Source: JAKFWF01 sp963741505
GTDB taxonomy: Bacteria > Pseudomonadota > Alphaproteobacteria > Rhizobiales > Hyphomicrobiaceae
Assembly: GCA_963741505.1 (NCBI GenBank)
Contig: CAVUIJ010000002.1
Coordinates: forward strand, 248,001-312,000
Direction of reading: 5' to 3'
Length of the DNA stretch: 64,000 nt
Below, piece after piece: positions 11,686 through 20,284 of the stretch. The position numbers and the translations under genes were made by a program. Positions within the stretch are counted from its first letter, which is position 1. Every line of letters begins with the position of its first letter. A model generated the notes under the pieces. The model made no database searches and had not been told where the DNA came from. It saw only the letters and a list, made by a program, of their open reading frames with translations.

Positions 11686-12165
11686 ATGGCGATGGAAAAG
11701 GTGCCGATGACGGCCGAGGGCCACGAGAAGGTCTCCGCCGAGTTGCATCGCCTCAAGTCGCAGGAGCGCCCGCGCATCATCCAGGCAATCGCGGAGGCGC
11801 GCGCGCACGGCGATCTATCTGAAAACGCGGAGTACCACGCCGCCAAGGAGCAGCAGGGCCTGAACGAGGCCAGAGTCGCCGACCTCGAAGACAAGTTGTC
11901 ACGCGCCGACGTCATCGACCCGGCCAAGATGTCCGGCAATACCGTGAAATTCGGCGCCACCGTCTCGCTGCACGACGAGGACACCGGCGAGAAGGTGAAG
12001 TACAAGATTGTCGGCGAGTTCGAAGCCGATGTGCGTCTCGGCAAGGTCTCGATCGCCTCGCCGATTGCCCGCGCCTTGATCGGCAAGTCGAAAGGCGAGA
12101 CCGCCGAAGTGACGACGCCCAAGGGCTCGAAGTCCTATGAGATCATCAAGATAGAGTGGAAGTAG
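11686..12165 (+). CDS. greA: Transcript cleavage factor GreA
   Basis: 159 residues, the usual length. GreA rescues backtracked RNA polymerase by stimulating cleavage of the nascent RNA. The N-terminal coiled coil (residues about 8-75) carries the acidic tip HGDLSENAEY with the conserved Asp and Glu; the C-terminal FKBP-like domain contains IASPIARALIGKSKGE. The ATG at 11686, preceded by GAGGAGAAG, is chosen over an upstream start that would add 46 residues of unlikely sequence. It lies downstream of carB, as is common in alphaproteobacteria. Confidence 0.95.
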   Translation: MAMEKVPMTAEGHEKVSAELHRLKSQERPRIIQAIAEARAHGDLSENAEYHAAKEQQGLNEARVADLEDKLSRADVIDPAKMSGNTVKFGATVSLHDEDTGEKVKYKIVGEFEADVRLGKVSIASPIARALIGKSKGETAEVTTPKGSKSYEIIKIEWK

Positions 12166-12241
12166 GACCTGGCGCGCCACCGGCTGAACGACCCCGGTGC
12201 CGGCTTGCCAGGCGCGCCACTTTCGAGCGAGCAGTATCACC

Positions 12242-13480
12242 GTGGTGACCGATCGAGCAGCCGGCAGTGTTGGAGGCTCGCCGTTCGCATATGCAGCTTT
12301 CCGCCGCTACTGGACGGCGCGCTTCCTCGGCGCGTTTGCGATCCAGACTATCACCGTCGCGGTCGGCTGGCAGCTCTACGATGCTACCCGTGATCCTTTC
12401 CTGCTCGGCATGGTGGGCTTGGCCGAGTTCCTGCCGTCGATCATGCTGGTACTGGTTACCGGTGCCGTTGCCGACCGCTTCGACCGTCTCAATATCGCGG
12501 CCATCTGCATCGCCGCCGAAGTCCTGTGCGGGGCGGCACTGCTGTGGATCTATCTGCATGGTGGCACGCCACTGCTGCCGATTTTCACGGTACTGGTCGT
12601 CATCGGCGTCGTGCGGGCCTTCATCGCGCCGGCGCTGCAATCGGCGGTGACGAGCTTGGTGCCGCCTGCGGCGCTGTCGACGGCAATCGCCTGGAATACC
12701 TCGAGCTGGCAGATCGCCAGTGTCACCGGGCCGATGGTTGGCGGCCTGCTCTATGGTCTCGGCGGCGAGGCCGCCTATGGCGCAGCCACGATGATGCTCG
12801 CAGCGTCGCTGGGGTTGATCATGGCCGTGCCACGCGCCGCCGCCGTCGCAAATGGGAACTCGGAGAGATCGCTGCAGTCGCTGTTTGCCGGTTTCGCCTA
12901 CGTCCGCCGCCAGCCAGTGGTATTGGGCGCCATTTCGCTCGACCTGTTCGCGGTACTGCTCGGCGGCGCGGTGGCGCTGATGCCGGCCTATGCCCGCGAC
13001 ATTCTCGAGGCCGGGCCGTGGGGGCTCGGGCTGCTCCGAGCCGCGCCCGGGGTCGGTGCGATCCTGATGGGGGTCTGGCTGGTCCGCTTCCCGGTCAAGG
13101 TCAAGGCCGGCCTGGTGATGTTCGCCGGCGTCGCGGTATTCGGCCTGTTCACCGTCGTATTCGGCTTGTCGACCAGCATCTGGTTGTCGGTTGCGAGCCT
13201 GCTGATCATGGGCGCCGGCGACATGATCAGCGTCTACGTGCGCGAAACCCTGATCCAGATTGCCACGCCCGATGAGCTGCGCGGCCGCGTCAACGCCGTC
13301 AACATGCTGTTCGTCGGGGCCTCGAACGAGCTCGGCGCCTTCCGCGCCGGCACCATGGCGGCCTCGATCGGGATCGTGCCGGCGGTGGTCATCGGCGGCT
13401 TTGGCACCGTGCTGGTAGCGGGCCTGTGGGCCTGGCTGTTTCCTGCGCTGCGGACTCGCCAGACGCTGGACGGGCGGTAA
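12242..13480 (+). CDS. MFS exporter of the EntS-like group
   Basis: About 412 residues with roughly 12 hydrophobic segments. FRRYWTARFLGAFAIQTITV begins the first helix; the motif A loop GAVADRFDRL follows helix 2, and TPDELRGRVNAVNMLFVGASNELG marks the cytoplasmic helix 10-11 region typical of the MFS_3 (enterobactin exporter EntS-like) group. The substrate is unknown. The start is uncertain: a GTG at 12242 is preferred, but an in-frame GTG at 12197 would add 15 residues. It runs convergently into the Lrp-type regulator, six bases away. Confidence 0.82.
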   Translation: MVTDRAAGSVGGSPFAYAAFRRYWTARFLGAFAIQTITVAVGWQLYDATRDPFLLGMVGLAEFLPSIMLVLVTGAVADRFDRLNIAAICIAAEVLCGAALLWIYLHGGTPLLPIFTVLVVIGVVRAFIAPALQSAVTSLVPPAALSTAIAWNTSSWQIASVTGPMVGGLLYGLGGEAAYGAATMMLAASLGLIMAVPRAAAVANGNSERSLQSLFAGFAYVRRQPVVLGAISLDLFAVLLGGAVALMPAYARDILEAGPWGLGLLRAAPGVGAILMGVWLVRFPVKVKAGLVMFAGVAVFGLFTVVFGLSTSIWLSVASLLIMGAGDMISVYVRETLIQIATPDELRGRVNAVNMLFVGASNELGAFRAGTMAASIGIVPAVVIGGFGTVLVAGLWAWLFPALRTRQTLDGR

Positions 13481-13485
13481 GTTGC

Positions 13486-13962
13486 TCAACGCGGAATGGT
13501 GATCGCAATCCCCGGCTCCGATTTGGCGCGGCGGATGGCGAGCGAGGTCTTGATGCTGGCGACATTGGGCGCGGCGGTCAGTTCCTTGATCACGAAATCC
13601 TGGAAGGCGCCGAGGTCGGGCGCGATGCAGCGCAGAATATAGTCGGTCTCGCCCGACATCATGTAGCACTCACGCACCAGCGGCCAACCGAGCACCCGGT
13701 TCTCGAAGGCGCGCAGGTCGGGTTCCGCCTGGGCGTGCAGGCCCACCATTGCGAAGGCGGTCAGCTCGAAGCCCAGCAGCTTTTCGTCGATCAGCGCGGT
13801 GTAGCCACGAATGTAGCCTGCGTCCTCCAGCGCCCGCACGCGCCTGAGGCACGGCGGCGCCGACAGCCCGACGCGCTGGCTCAGTGCCACGTTGGTGATG
13901 CGCCCGTCGGCCTGCAGCTCTTTGAGGATTCGCCAGTCGAGAGGGTCGAGGCGTACGCGCAT
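13486..13962 (-). CDS. Lrp/AsnC family transcriptional regulator
   Basis: 158 residues from the ATG at 13962. The N-terminal helix-turn-helix (DPLDWRILKELQADGRITN, VALSQRVGLSAPPCLRRVRAL) is followed by the RAM/AsnC ligand domain (YTALIDEKLLGFELTAF, then GETDYILRCIAPDL). Such proteins bind amino acids and act as octameric local or global regulators; the effector cannot be told. Longer versions starting at 13986 or 14046 are possible but add residues outside the family profile. It is divergent from the ELM1-family gene, which it might control. Confidence 0.88.
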   Translation of the reverse strand: MRVRLDPLDWRILKELQADGRITNVALSQRVGLSAPPCLRRVRALEDAGYIRGYTALIDEKLLGFELTAFAMVGLHAQAEPDLRAFENRVLGWPLVRECYMMSGETDYILRCIAPDLGAFQDFVIKELTAAPNVASIKTSLAIRRAKSEPGIAITIPR

Positions 13963-14121
13963 GGGTCTGATCCGGTCGGCGGTCATATCGGGATTGGGGC
14001 GATCGATCGATTGAGCGCAATTATCGGAAAGTTTGCAGCATGCCAACCGCTCAAATGTTACTCATGCCTGCGGCGGCTGGCACCATCGACAGGTCTGTCG
14101 CCAAAGCGCAAAAGGACTGCC

Positions 14122-15153
14122 ATGCTTCACGACTCGCATCTGCGCGATCAAAACCGCCGGCCGTTGTCCGGGCTTACCGCCTGGATCATCACGGACGGCA
14201 AGACCGGCATGGATGTGCAGGCCCGCGGCCTCGCGCAGGCGCTCGATCTCGACTACCAGATGAAGCATGTGTCGCCGACCGGACTTTGGCGGATCGCAGC
14301 ACCGTGGGGGCCGCCCGACCCGAAGGCGCGTCTGGGCAAGCCCGATAGCGCGCTGTTTGCGCCACCGTGGCCGGCGGTGTGCATCGCCACCGGCCGCTCG
14401 AGCATTCCCTATGTCCGGGCACTGCGGCGTAAGTCCGGGCATAAGACCTACTGCATCGTGTTGCAGGACCCCAAGACCGGTGCCAATACCGCCGACCTGA
14501 TCTGGGTCCCAGCGCATGACCGGCGGCGTGGGGCGAACGTCATCACGACGCTGACCGCGCCGCATAGCTACTCAGCCACGACGATCGCTGCCCTGCGCGC
14601 CACCTGTCCACCTGAGATCGCGGCGCTGCCGCGGCCGCGGATCGCGGTGGTGCTGGGCGGCAAGAACGGTATCTACCGCTTTACCGAGGCCGACGACGAC
14701 CGCTTCCAGGCGGCACTCGCGGCACTGGGCGCAAGCGGGGCGAGCTTCATGATCACGCCGTCGCGCCGCAGCCATCAGCGCTTGATCCGCGCCGCCGATG
14801 TCGCCACCGCGAGCCGACCCCGCATCCTGTGGGACGGCACCGGCTCCAACCCCTATCCCGCCTTCCTCGCCCACGCCGACATGCTGGTGGTGACCGCCGA
14901 CAGCGTCAACATGACCGGCGAGGCCTGTGCGACAGGTCGTCCCGTCTACGTGTTCGAACCGACCGGCGGCAGCGCCAAGTTTCGCCGATTTCACGAGGCA
15001 CTGCGGCGGGCTGGGGCAACGCGTCCCTTGCAAGGTGTGATCAACTCGTCGGACAGTTGGAGCTACGAGCCGCTGGACTCGGCGCGCGAGATCGCGCTCG
15101 AGGTCGAGCGGCGGTGGAGCAACCGGCGCCGCACGCTCGGCACCGGTGCCTGA
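14122..15153 (+). CDS. Mitochondrial-fission-ELM1-like family protein (DUF1022)
   Basis: 343 residues. LTAWIITDGKTGMDVQARGLAQ at the N-terminus, IATGRSSIPYVRALRR, VLQDPKTGANTADLIWVP and VLGGKNGIYRFTEAD are the hallmark segments of the ELM1 family, which resembles GT-B glycosyltransferases; LIVTADSVNMTGEA-like residues occur in the C-terminal half. The bacterial role is unproven, possibly in cell-envelope glycan work. The ATG at 14122 has AAAGGA at ideal spacing; a much longer upstream frame is non-coding. A 2OG oxygenase gene follows 36 bases later on the same strand. Confidence 0.85.
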   Translation: MLHDSHLRDQNRRPLSGLTAWIITDGKTGMDVQARGLAQALDLDYQMKHVSPTGLWRIAAPWGPPDPKARLGKPDSALFAPPWPAVCIATGRSSIPYVRALRRKSGHKTYCIVLQDPKTGANTADLIWVPAHDRRRGANVITTLTAPHSYSATTIAALRATCPPEIAALPRPRIAVVLGGKNGIYRFTEADDDRFQAALAALGASGASFMITPSRRSHQRLIRAADVATASRPRILWDGTGSNPYPAFLAHADMLVVTADSVNMTGEACATGRPVYVFEPTGGSAKFRRFHEALRRAGATRPLQGVINSSDSWSYEPLDSAREIALEVERRWSNRRRTLGTGA

Positions 15154-15189
15154 AGGCAAGATTGAATAGGCGCATTTCGCGAGGAAGCC

Positions 15190-15810
15190 ATGGCGCATCT
15201 GGAACTTGAGAAGCTGCGGCGCGCGCGGGTCGAGACGCAACCGTACAACTACACCATCGTGCCTGGCTTTCTGGGCCCGCAATCGGTAGCTAAGATCAAC
15301 GCCACATATCCCAAGATCGAGAAGGGCGGCTCGTACCCGATCGAAAGCCTGGAAACCGGCATGGCGATCAAGGAGGTGATCGACGAACTCGATTCGCCCG
15401 AGTTCGAAAGGATCATCGCCGACAAGTTTGCAGCCGAACTTGCCGGCCGGCCGAAGATGTACTCACTGCGCGGCTACACCCGCGCCAAGGATGGCCAGAT
15501 CCACACCGATTCCAAGGACAAGATCATAACCGTCCTGCTCTATCTCAATGAGAACTGGCCGCACGCTGGCGGCAAGCTCAGACTGCTCAAGAACGGCCAC
15601 AACGTCGAGGATTACGTGGTCGAGGTGCCGCCGGACAACGGCACGCTGCTGGTGTTCAAGCGAGCCGACAACTCCTGGCACGGCCACCACCCGTTCGATG
15701 GCCCGCGCCGCTCGCTGCAGATGAACTGGATGACGTCGGAGAGTTCGCGCGGCTTCCATGCCATCCGCCACAAGCTGTCGGCGGCGGTGAAGAAGCTGAC
15801 TGCGGCATGA
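15190..15810 (+). CDS. 2-oxoglutarate/Fe(II)-dependent oxygenase
   Basis: 206 residues with a prolyl-4-hydroxylase-like jelly roll. Iron ligands: His105 and Asp107 (QIHTDSKDK) and a distal His at 164 (NSWHGHHPF), with Arg174 placed to bind 2-oxoglutarate (GPRRSLQMNW). The segment ITVLLYLNENWPHAGGKLRL is typical of the 2OG-FeII_Oxy_3 group. The substrate is unknown. Same strand as and close behind the ELM1-family gene, so the two probably form an operon. A strong terminator follows. Confidence 0.85.
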   Translation: MAHLELEKLRRARVETQPYNYTIVPGFLGPQSVAKINATYPKIEKGGSYPIESLETGMAIKEVIDELDSPEFERIIADKFAAELAGRPKMYSLRGYTRAKDGQIHTDSKDKIITVLLYLNENWPHAGGKLRLLKNGHNVEDYVVEVPPDNGTLLVFKRADNSWHGHHPFDGPRRSLQMNWMTSESSRGFHAIRHKLSAAVKKLTAA

Positions 15811-15837
15811 TCGCCGCAAATCGGGCCAAGCTGAAAA

Positions 15838-15874
15838 AAATGCCCCGCGACGGACGGGCCGCCGCGGGGCATTT
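15838..15874. terminator. Bidirectional intrinsic terminator
   Basis: A perfect 12-bp stem (AAATGCCCCGCG and its complement) with a 13-base loop, preceded by an A-run and followed by T-rich sequence, so it can stop transcription from both sides. It lies between the convergent oxygenase gene and the small minus-strand gene. Confidence 0.85.
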
Positions 15875-15901
15875 CGTCATTTGAGGCCACTTGGCCGCGG
15901 T

Positions 15902-16135
15902 TCAGTACTTGCGGCCGGCAGGCGCGCCGAAGGTGCGGCTGATGTCGCGCTCCAGGCTGTCGGTCAGAACGCCGCCATGCATGGCGATGTAGCGCCCGAT
16001 CTCGCGCTCCGCGGAGCGCTGGCGGGCCTCGATCAGCGCCATCATCAAGCGCCTCATGAAGCCCTGCCGCGGCGGCGTCTTGATGGCCTCGGCGCGTTCG
16101 GCGGTGGCCATATCAGCGGTAAAAGTTGCTGCCAT
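15902..16135 (-). CDS. Small hypothetical protein
   Basis: 77 residues starting MAATFTADMATAERAEAI, followed by a basic amphipathic stretch (RQGFMRRLMMALIEARQRSA) and ending SRTFGAPAGRKY. The ATG at 16135 has AAGGAG at good spacing, so translation is likely; a longer frame from 16243 lacks this support. I do not recognise a named family. No signal peptide or membrane helix is seen. Confidence 0.7.
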   Translation of the reverse strand: MAATFTADMATAERAEAIKTPPRQGFMRRLMMALIEARQRSAEREIGRYIAMHGGVLTDSLERDISRTFGAPAGRKY

Positions 16136-16436
16136 GTTCGTAGCTCCTTGCTCAGGATCAGTCTCAACGTCATCAGCCGGCGGGCCACGTGCGGGCCTCT
16201 TTGCGGCTGACTGGAAAATGGACTTTGCTGCAGTTGCGAACAAGACCCGCGATTGCGCCCCAGCAATGCCGAGGACGCATGCACGGAATTGATTTAGTTA
16301 CTATTTCCGTCACAATGATTAAGTTCGGGGCCGCCTGCCGGAGGCCAGCACGCTGAAAAGCGCGATGGTTAACAACGAGTTCTCGTTGCAGCGCAATATA
16401 GCGCATGCTCTCAATTTGAACATATCGTTGGGACCA

Positions 16437-16466
16437 TAAAGAAAACGGGAACCCGAAGGTCCCCGT
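16437..16466 (-). terminator. Intrinsic terminator of ctrA
   Basis: Read on the minus strand, AACGGGGACC-TTCG-GGTTCCCGTT forms a stem with a UUCG tetraloop and one mismatch, followed at once by TTCTTT. It lies 38 bases after the ctrA stop. The rest of the 368-base gap 16136-16503 shows no other gene. Confidence 0.85.
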
Positions 16467-16503
16467 TCGAAGTCGCCGAGAGTGAAGCCGTCGTCTTCTG
16501 CGT

Positions 16504-17202
16504 CTAGGCCGCCACGGTGCCTTCCTGGCCCGGGTCGCGCAGCACGTAGCCGCGGCCCCACACGGTCTCGATGTAGTGCTTGCCGCCGGTTGCGGTCTGC
16601 AGCTTCTTGCGCAGCTTGCAGATGAACACGTCGATGATCTTGAGTTCCGGCTCATCCATGCCGCCGTAGAGATGATTGAGGAACATCTCCTTGGTCAGCG
16701 TTGTCCCCTTGCGCAGCGAGAGCAGCTCCAGCATCTGGTATTCCTTGCCGGTCAGATGCACGCGGGCGCCATTGACCTCGACCGTCTTGGTATCGAGGTT
16801 GACGCGCAGCTCGCCGGTATCGATGACCGACTGGGCATGGCCCTTGGAGCGGCGCACGATCGCCTGGATGCGGGCGACGAGCTCGTCCTTGTGGAAAGGC
16901 TTCGTCATGTAGTCGTCGGCGCCGAAGCCGAGGCCCTTCACCTTGTCGTCGATCTGGGCGTAGCCGGACAGGATGAGGATGGGGGTGGAGACCTTGGACA
17001 CCCGCAGTGTCTTCAGCACGTCATACCCACTCATGTCGGGCAGGCCGAGATCCAAGAGAATAATATCGTAATCGTAAAGCTTGCCGAGGTCGACGCCCTC
17101 TTCGCCGAGGTCTGTAGTATATACGTTGAAACCTTCGGACTGGAGCATCAGCTCGATGCTCTGCGCCGTCGCGCTATCATCTTCGATCAGAAGGACTCTC
17201 AT
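16504..17202 (-). CDS. ctrA: Cell-cycle response regulator CtrA
   Basis: 232 residues, OmpR type. The receiver domain has the acidic pocket IEDDS, phospho-acceptor Asp51 (LLDLGLPDMSGYDVL) and Lys in TKPFHKDEL. The C-terminal winged helix contains LTGKEYQMLELLSLRKGTTL and the recognition region ELKIIDVFICKLRKKL, nearly invariant among alphaproteobacterial CtrA proteins. The protein ends Val-Ala-Ala, the kind of hydrophobic tail that ClpXP uses to degrade CtrA in Caulobacter. CtrA controls division, DNA methylation, flagellar and polarity genes. No partner genes are adjacent. Confidence 0.97.
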   Translation of the reverse strand: MRVLLIEDDSATAQSIELMLQSEGFNVYTTDLGEEGVDLGKLYDYDIILLDLGLPDMSGYDVLKTLRVSKVSTPILILSGYAQIDDKVKGLGFGADDYMTKPFHKDELVARIQAIVRRSKGHAQSVIDTGELRVNLDTKTVEVNGARVHLTGKEYQMLELLSLRKGTTLTKEMFLNHLYGGMDEPELKIIDVFICKLRKKLQTATGGKHYIETVWGRGYVLRDPGQEGTVAA

Positions 17203-17754
17203 AGTCTGCCTCTTGTCCCCGGCCCGTTAAAGGCCGCTGCCCCGGTTTTGTAAAGAGCACGCACTGATACTGTCGCTAAGTCGTCATTAGGAAATTACCG
17301 GCCAGAAGTTAACAAACCCTAATCTTGACGGTAAAAAGTCTAGACTAAGATTCTTTTACGAATACTCGTCAAGCCAGCACTACCAAGATCACAACGGACG
17401 CAGCCCCTCGCTCCGGGCGCGACACTTGCGCACGGCTTGGACCGATCGAAATGTGATGCTGAATTGGAGGCGCGAAATCGCTCTGCTCGAAACGTGCGAG
17501 CGATCACCCTAGCCTCACTTCCGCCCCAATCGATTCCCCGACAACCCGCAACCGACCCCACGAATCAATTAACAGAATTCGCGCCCGCTCCCTAGAGTTC
17601 CGACTCGATTTTTTGCGATCGGCCATCGACGCAATATTGGTGAGGCGGGATGGCCACACACCGGCGCGAGATCGCATGCGGCGGCTGCAAATTCGGGAAT
17701 AAGCAGCGCCGTGCAACCGATCACGCCAGCGCCGGCGCGCCGATCCGTTGCTAG
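17203..17754. other. Non-coding stretch upstream of ctrA
   Basis: No convincing gene in about 550 bases. The half nearest ctrA is AT-richer than its surroundings and should hold the ctrA promoters. It contains a GANTC site (GATTC at 17349-17353, about 150 bases before the ATG), a sequence methylated by CcrM in this class, and TTAAC/TTAG half-sites near 17308-17325 that only loosely resemble the CtrA box TTAA-N7-TTAA. The ctrA gene is cell-cycle controlled by GcrA, CcrM and CtrA in Caulobacter; here that is an inference. Confidence 0.4.
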
Positions 17755-18020
17755 TACCCGGAATCACAAATCGCTGGCACACATGACGATCGAGGATGCT
17801 CGCCGGCCAGGAGCGACGCGCCGGCCGATGCCTACACATCGGACAAGGGTCGCGACGCCGCCGGCGAGCATCCTCGATCGCCCGCTTGGGTCGCGGCCCA
17901 CGGTCGCCCGGGGCGTCGGACGCCTCGTCCGTAGCTCAGGGCTACGGCCTTCGGCGATCCTCCTGCCGGATCGACTCGTGCTCCGCGATCAGGTGTGCCA
18001 GCCATTTGTGATTCCGGGTA
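17755..18020. mobile_element. MITE-like element, copy 1
   Basis: 266 bases bounded by inverted ends: the left end begins TACCCGGAATCACAAAT and continues to CTGGCACAC; the right end is its reverse complement with one or two differences. CTAG flanks both sides, and the right-hand CTAG provides the TAG stop of the neighbouring MFS gene. Inside are a second inverted pair (GATCGAGGATGCTCGCCGGC at 17789-17808 and its complement about 60 bases on) and a small hairpin, CGTAGC-n-GCTACG. There is no coding frame. A related copy in the opposite orientation lies at 40188-40450. Confidence 0.75.
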
Positions 18021-19253
18021 CTAGCGGCCACCGCGCCAGAGCCACAGAGCGATCGCCAGATTGAGAACGTTCCAGCCGATGCCGTGCAGGAAGGCGGCCT
18101 GGTAGGACCCGGTCCAGTCGAAGATCACGCCGGTGAGCCAGCCGCCCGCGGCCATGCCAACGATAGTCGCCATGATCACCAGGCCGACCCGGGTGCCGGC
18201 CTCGGTCGCCGGAAACGATTCGCGCACAATGATGGCGTAGCTCGGCACGATGCCGCCCTGGCTCAATCCGAACAGCGCCGACACGACGTAGAGCGACATC
18301 AGGCCGTCGAACGGCAAGTAGAGGATCAGCGTCAGGCACTGCAGGGCCGAGCCCAGCAGCAGGGTTCCGGCGCCGCCGATGCGGTCGGCGATCCAGCCCG
18401 AGGCGATGCGACTGATGACGCCGAAGCCCAGCATCAAGGACAACATTTCGGCGCCGCGTGCCGGCCCGAACCCCAGGTCCGAGCAGTAGGCGACGATGTG
18501 GACCTGCGGCATCGACATGGCGACGCAGCAGGCGAAGCCGGCAATGACCAGCAGCGCCTGCAACAGCGCCGGCGAGGCCGGCGGCTGGCGGCCGAGCCCG
18601 GCGGCCGAGACGTCGACCGCCGGTCCCGGCTCGATCGGCGACGGCCGGCGCAGGAACAGGATCAGCGGCAGCATGGTGGCGAGGCAGAACAGGCCGATGG
18701 CGATATGGGTCTGGCGCCAGCCGTAGGCGGCGATGCCGGCCTGCAGCACGGGTGGCCAGATCGTGCCGGCGAGATAGTTGCCGCTGGCGCAGATGGCGAC
18801 GGCAATGCCGCGCCGGCGGCGAAACCAGTGCGAAATATCGGCGATCAGCGGCCCGAACGTGGCCGCACTGCCGGCGAGGCCGATCATCAGACCCTGGACG
18901 AGGATGAACTCGTGGAAGCTCGCTACCTGCGACGACAGTATGAAGCCGCCACTCAGCGCCAGCGTCGCCATTACCAGCGGCCGCACGATGCCGTAGCGGT
19001 CGGCAAACCGGCCCATCAGGATACCGCCGGCGGCGATGCCGATCATAGTCATGGTGTAGGGCAGGGAAGCCCCGCCGCGCTGCACCGCAAATTCGGCCTG
19101 CAACGTCGGCAGCGACACCACCGCCGACCACAGGCCGATGCCGCCGATGGTCGACAGCAGCGTCGACACCAGCAGCCGGCCCCAGGCGTAGCGGCCGTCA
19201 ATTCTCTCCGCGCCCGGCGGCGCCGTCAGCGAGCCGTTCATATCCTGCGCCAT
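18021..19253 (-). CDS. MFS transporter (oxalate/formate-antiporter-like group)
   Basis: About 410 residues with 12 predicted membrane segments. SLPTLQAEFAVQRGGASLPYTMTMIG, the motif A-like GRFADRYGIVRPLV and the segment ISHWFRRRRGIAVAICASGNYLAGT are typical of the monocarboxylate/OFA-like MFS group, often carriers of organic acids. The substrate is not known. The start at 19253 (MAQDMNGSL) is preferred to 19343. The stop codon lies in the CTAG bordering the MITE-like element, so the element may have set the present C-terminus (LWLWRGGR). Confidence 0.85.
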   Translation of the reverse strand: MAQDMNGSLTAPPGAERIDGRYAWGRLLVSTLLSTIGGIGLWSAVVSLPTLQAEFAVQRGGASLPYTMTMIGIAAGGILMGRFADRYGIVRPLVMATLALSGGFILSSQVASFHEFILVQGLMIGLAGSAATFGPLIADISHWFRRRRGIAVAICASGNYLAGTIWPPVLQAGIAAYGWRQTHIAIGLFCLATMLPLILFLRRPSPIEPGPAVDVSAAGLGRQPPASPALLQALLVIAGFACCVAMSMPQVHIVAYCSDLGFGPARGAEMLSLMLGFGVISRIASGWIADRIGGAGTLLLGSALQCLTLILYLPFDGLMSLYVVSALFGLSQGGIVPSYAIIVRESFPATEAGTRVGLVIMATIVGMAAGGWLTGVIFDWTGSYQAAFLHGIGWNVLNLAIALWLWRGGR

Positions 19254-19454
19254 CGCCCGCCAATCCCGCTCATGACCCTTTGCCACTTTGTGCGCTGATA
19301 GCACGAAACGCTGCCTTGCCGCCGTCGCAATCGCGCCAGCCACATCCCGCCAGTGGCATTAGGGTTCACATCATGGTGCGCTTCGCCCCGCTTCGTTCAC
19401 AATGTTAGGGTTTGTCCTTGCCAGCCGCCACCGCGAAAGCCAGCCGAAGAACCC

Positions 19455-20180
19455 ATGGCCGCACTGACCGCCGATATCCCCCAGGTCGAAATCGCCATCG
19501 TCGAGATGACGAATGCATTCCGCGCCGAACAGAAGCTCGGCGCCGTCAAGCCCGACCCGAAGCTCGCCGCGGCGGCGCGCAAATACGCCGAGTTCCTGGC
19601 GGCCTCCGATCTGTTCTCGCACACCGCCGACGGGCGCCAGCATCCCGATCGGGCAAAGAGCGCCGGCTACCGCTTTTGCCTGATCTCGGAGAACCTATCA
19701 TTTAACCACGACAGCCGCGGATTCGAAAGTCGCCAGCTCGCGCGCGATGCGGTCGAGGGCTGGAAGAAGTCGGAGGGCCATCGGCGCAACCTCGTCGCGC
19801 CGCACGTCACCGAAATCGGCGTCGGTGTCGCCAAGGCGCGAGGCACAGAGAAGTACTACTCGGTGCAGATGTTCGGACGGCCGGAGACGCTGCGCTACGA
19901 GTTCAAGATCCAGAACGGCCTCACCGACAAGGTGACCTATTCCTTCGCCGGCCGGGCCCACGAGATCGCGCCGCGCGAGGTGGTCACCCACTTTTCCTGC
20001 CAGCCCGAGCCGGTTTCCTTCGAGCGCGCCGGCCCGCCGCTGATCGGTCGCGCGCTGAAAGGCACTTACCAGACCCGCGACGGCGACCTGTTCACGCTGA
20101 AGTCGGAAGCCGGCCGTGGCATCGTCATCGACCTGACCTCGAAGGTCGTGCAACCGGTGCAGGCCGGGGCGGCGCGCTGA
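19455..20180 (+). CDS. CAP-domain (SCP-like) protein
   Basis: 241 residues. The CAP fold is clear: VEMTNAFRAEQKLGAVKPDP, KYAEFLAASDLFSHTADGR with a conserved His, ISENLSF with a conserved Glu, and W-x2-SEGHRRNLVAPHVTEIGVGV. The C-terminal 90 residues form an extra beta-rich domain. The start at 19455 gives no signal peptide, and the upstream in-frame extension to 19353 does not supply a convincing one. Bacterial CAP proteins are of mostly unknown function, some being lipid- or cell-wall-associated. The gene is divergent from the MFS gene. Confidence 0.85.
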   Translation: MAALTADIPQVEIAIVEMTNAFRAEQKLGAVKPDPKLAAAARKYAEFLAASDLFSHTADGRQHPDRAKSAGYRFCLISENLSFNHDSRGFESRQLARDAVEGWKKSEGHRRNLVAPHVTEIGVGVAKARGTEKYYSVQMFGRPETLRYEFKIQNGLTDKVTYSFAGRAHEIAPREVVTHFSCQPEPVSFERAGPPLIGRALKGTYQTRDGDLFTLKSEAGRGIVIDLTSKVVQPVQAGAAR

Positions 20181-20284
20181 GGAAGCACATTCTCGAGAGC
20201 ACATGGCCCACATTGCTCTCCCCGCCGGCCTTCGCTACTGCTTGCTGGAAAATCAGTACTATTCGGCAGCGGAGGCCTTTGCCC

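Noticed and set aside
13426..14121. N-terminal extension of the ELM1-family frame
   Set aside because: Lies antisense to the Lrp-type regulator; the ATG at 14122 has a good ribosome-binding site and matches family starts.
17504..17839. Small minus-strand gene upstream of ctrA
   Set aside because: Frame runs into the MITE-like end, lacks a ribosome-binding site and has no recognisable domain.
18084..19298. 404-codon frame antisense to the MFS gene
   Set aside because: Gln/His/Arg-rich shadow of a membrane protein gene.
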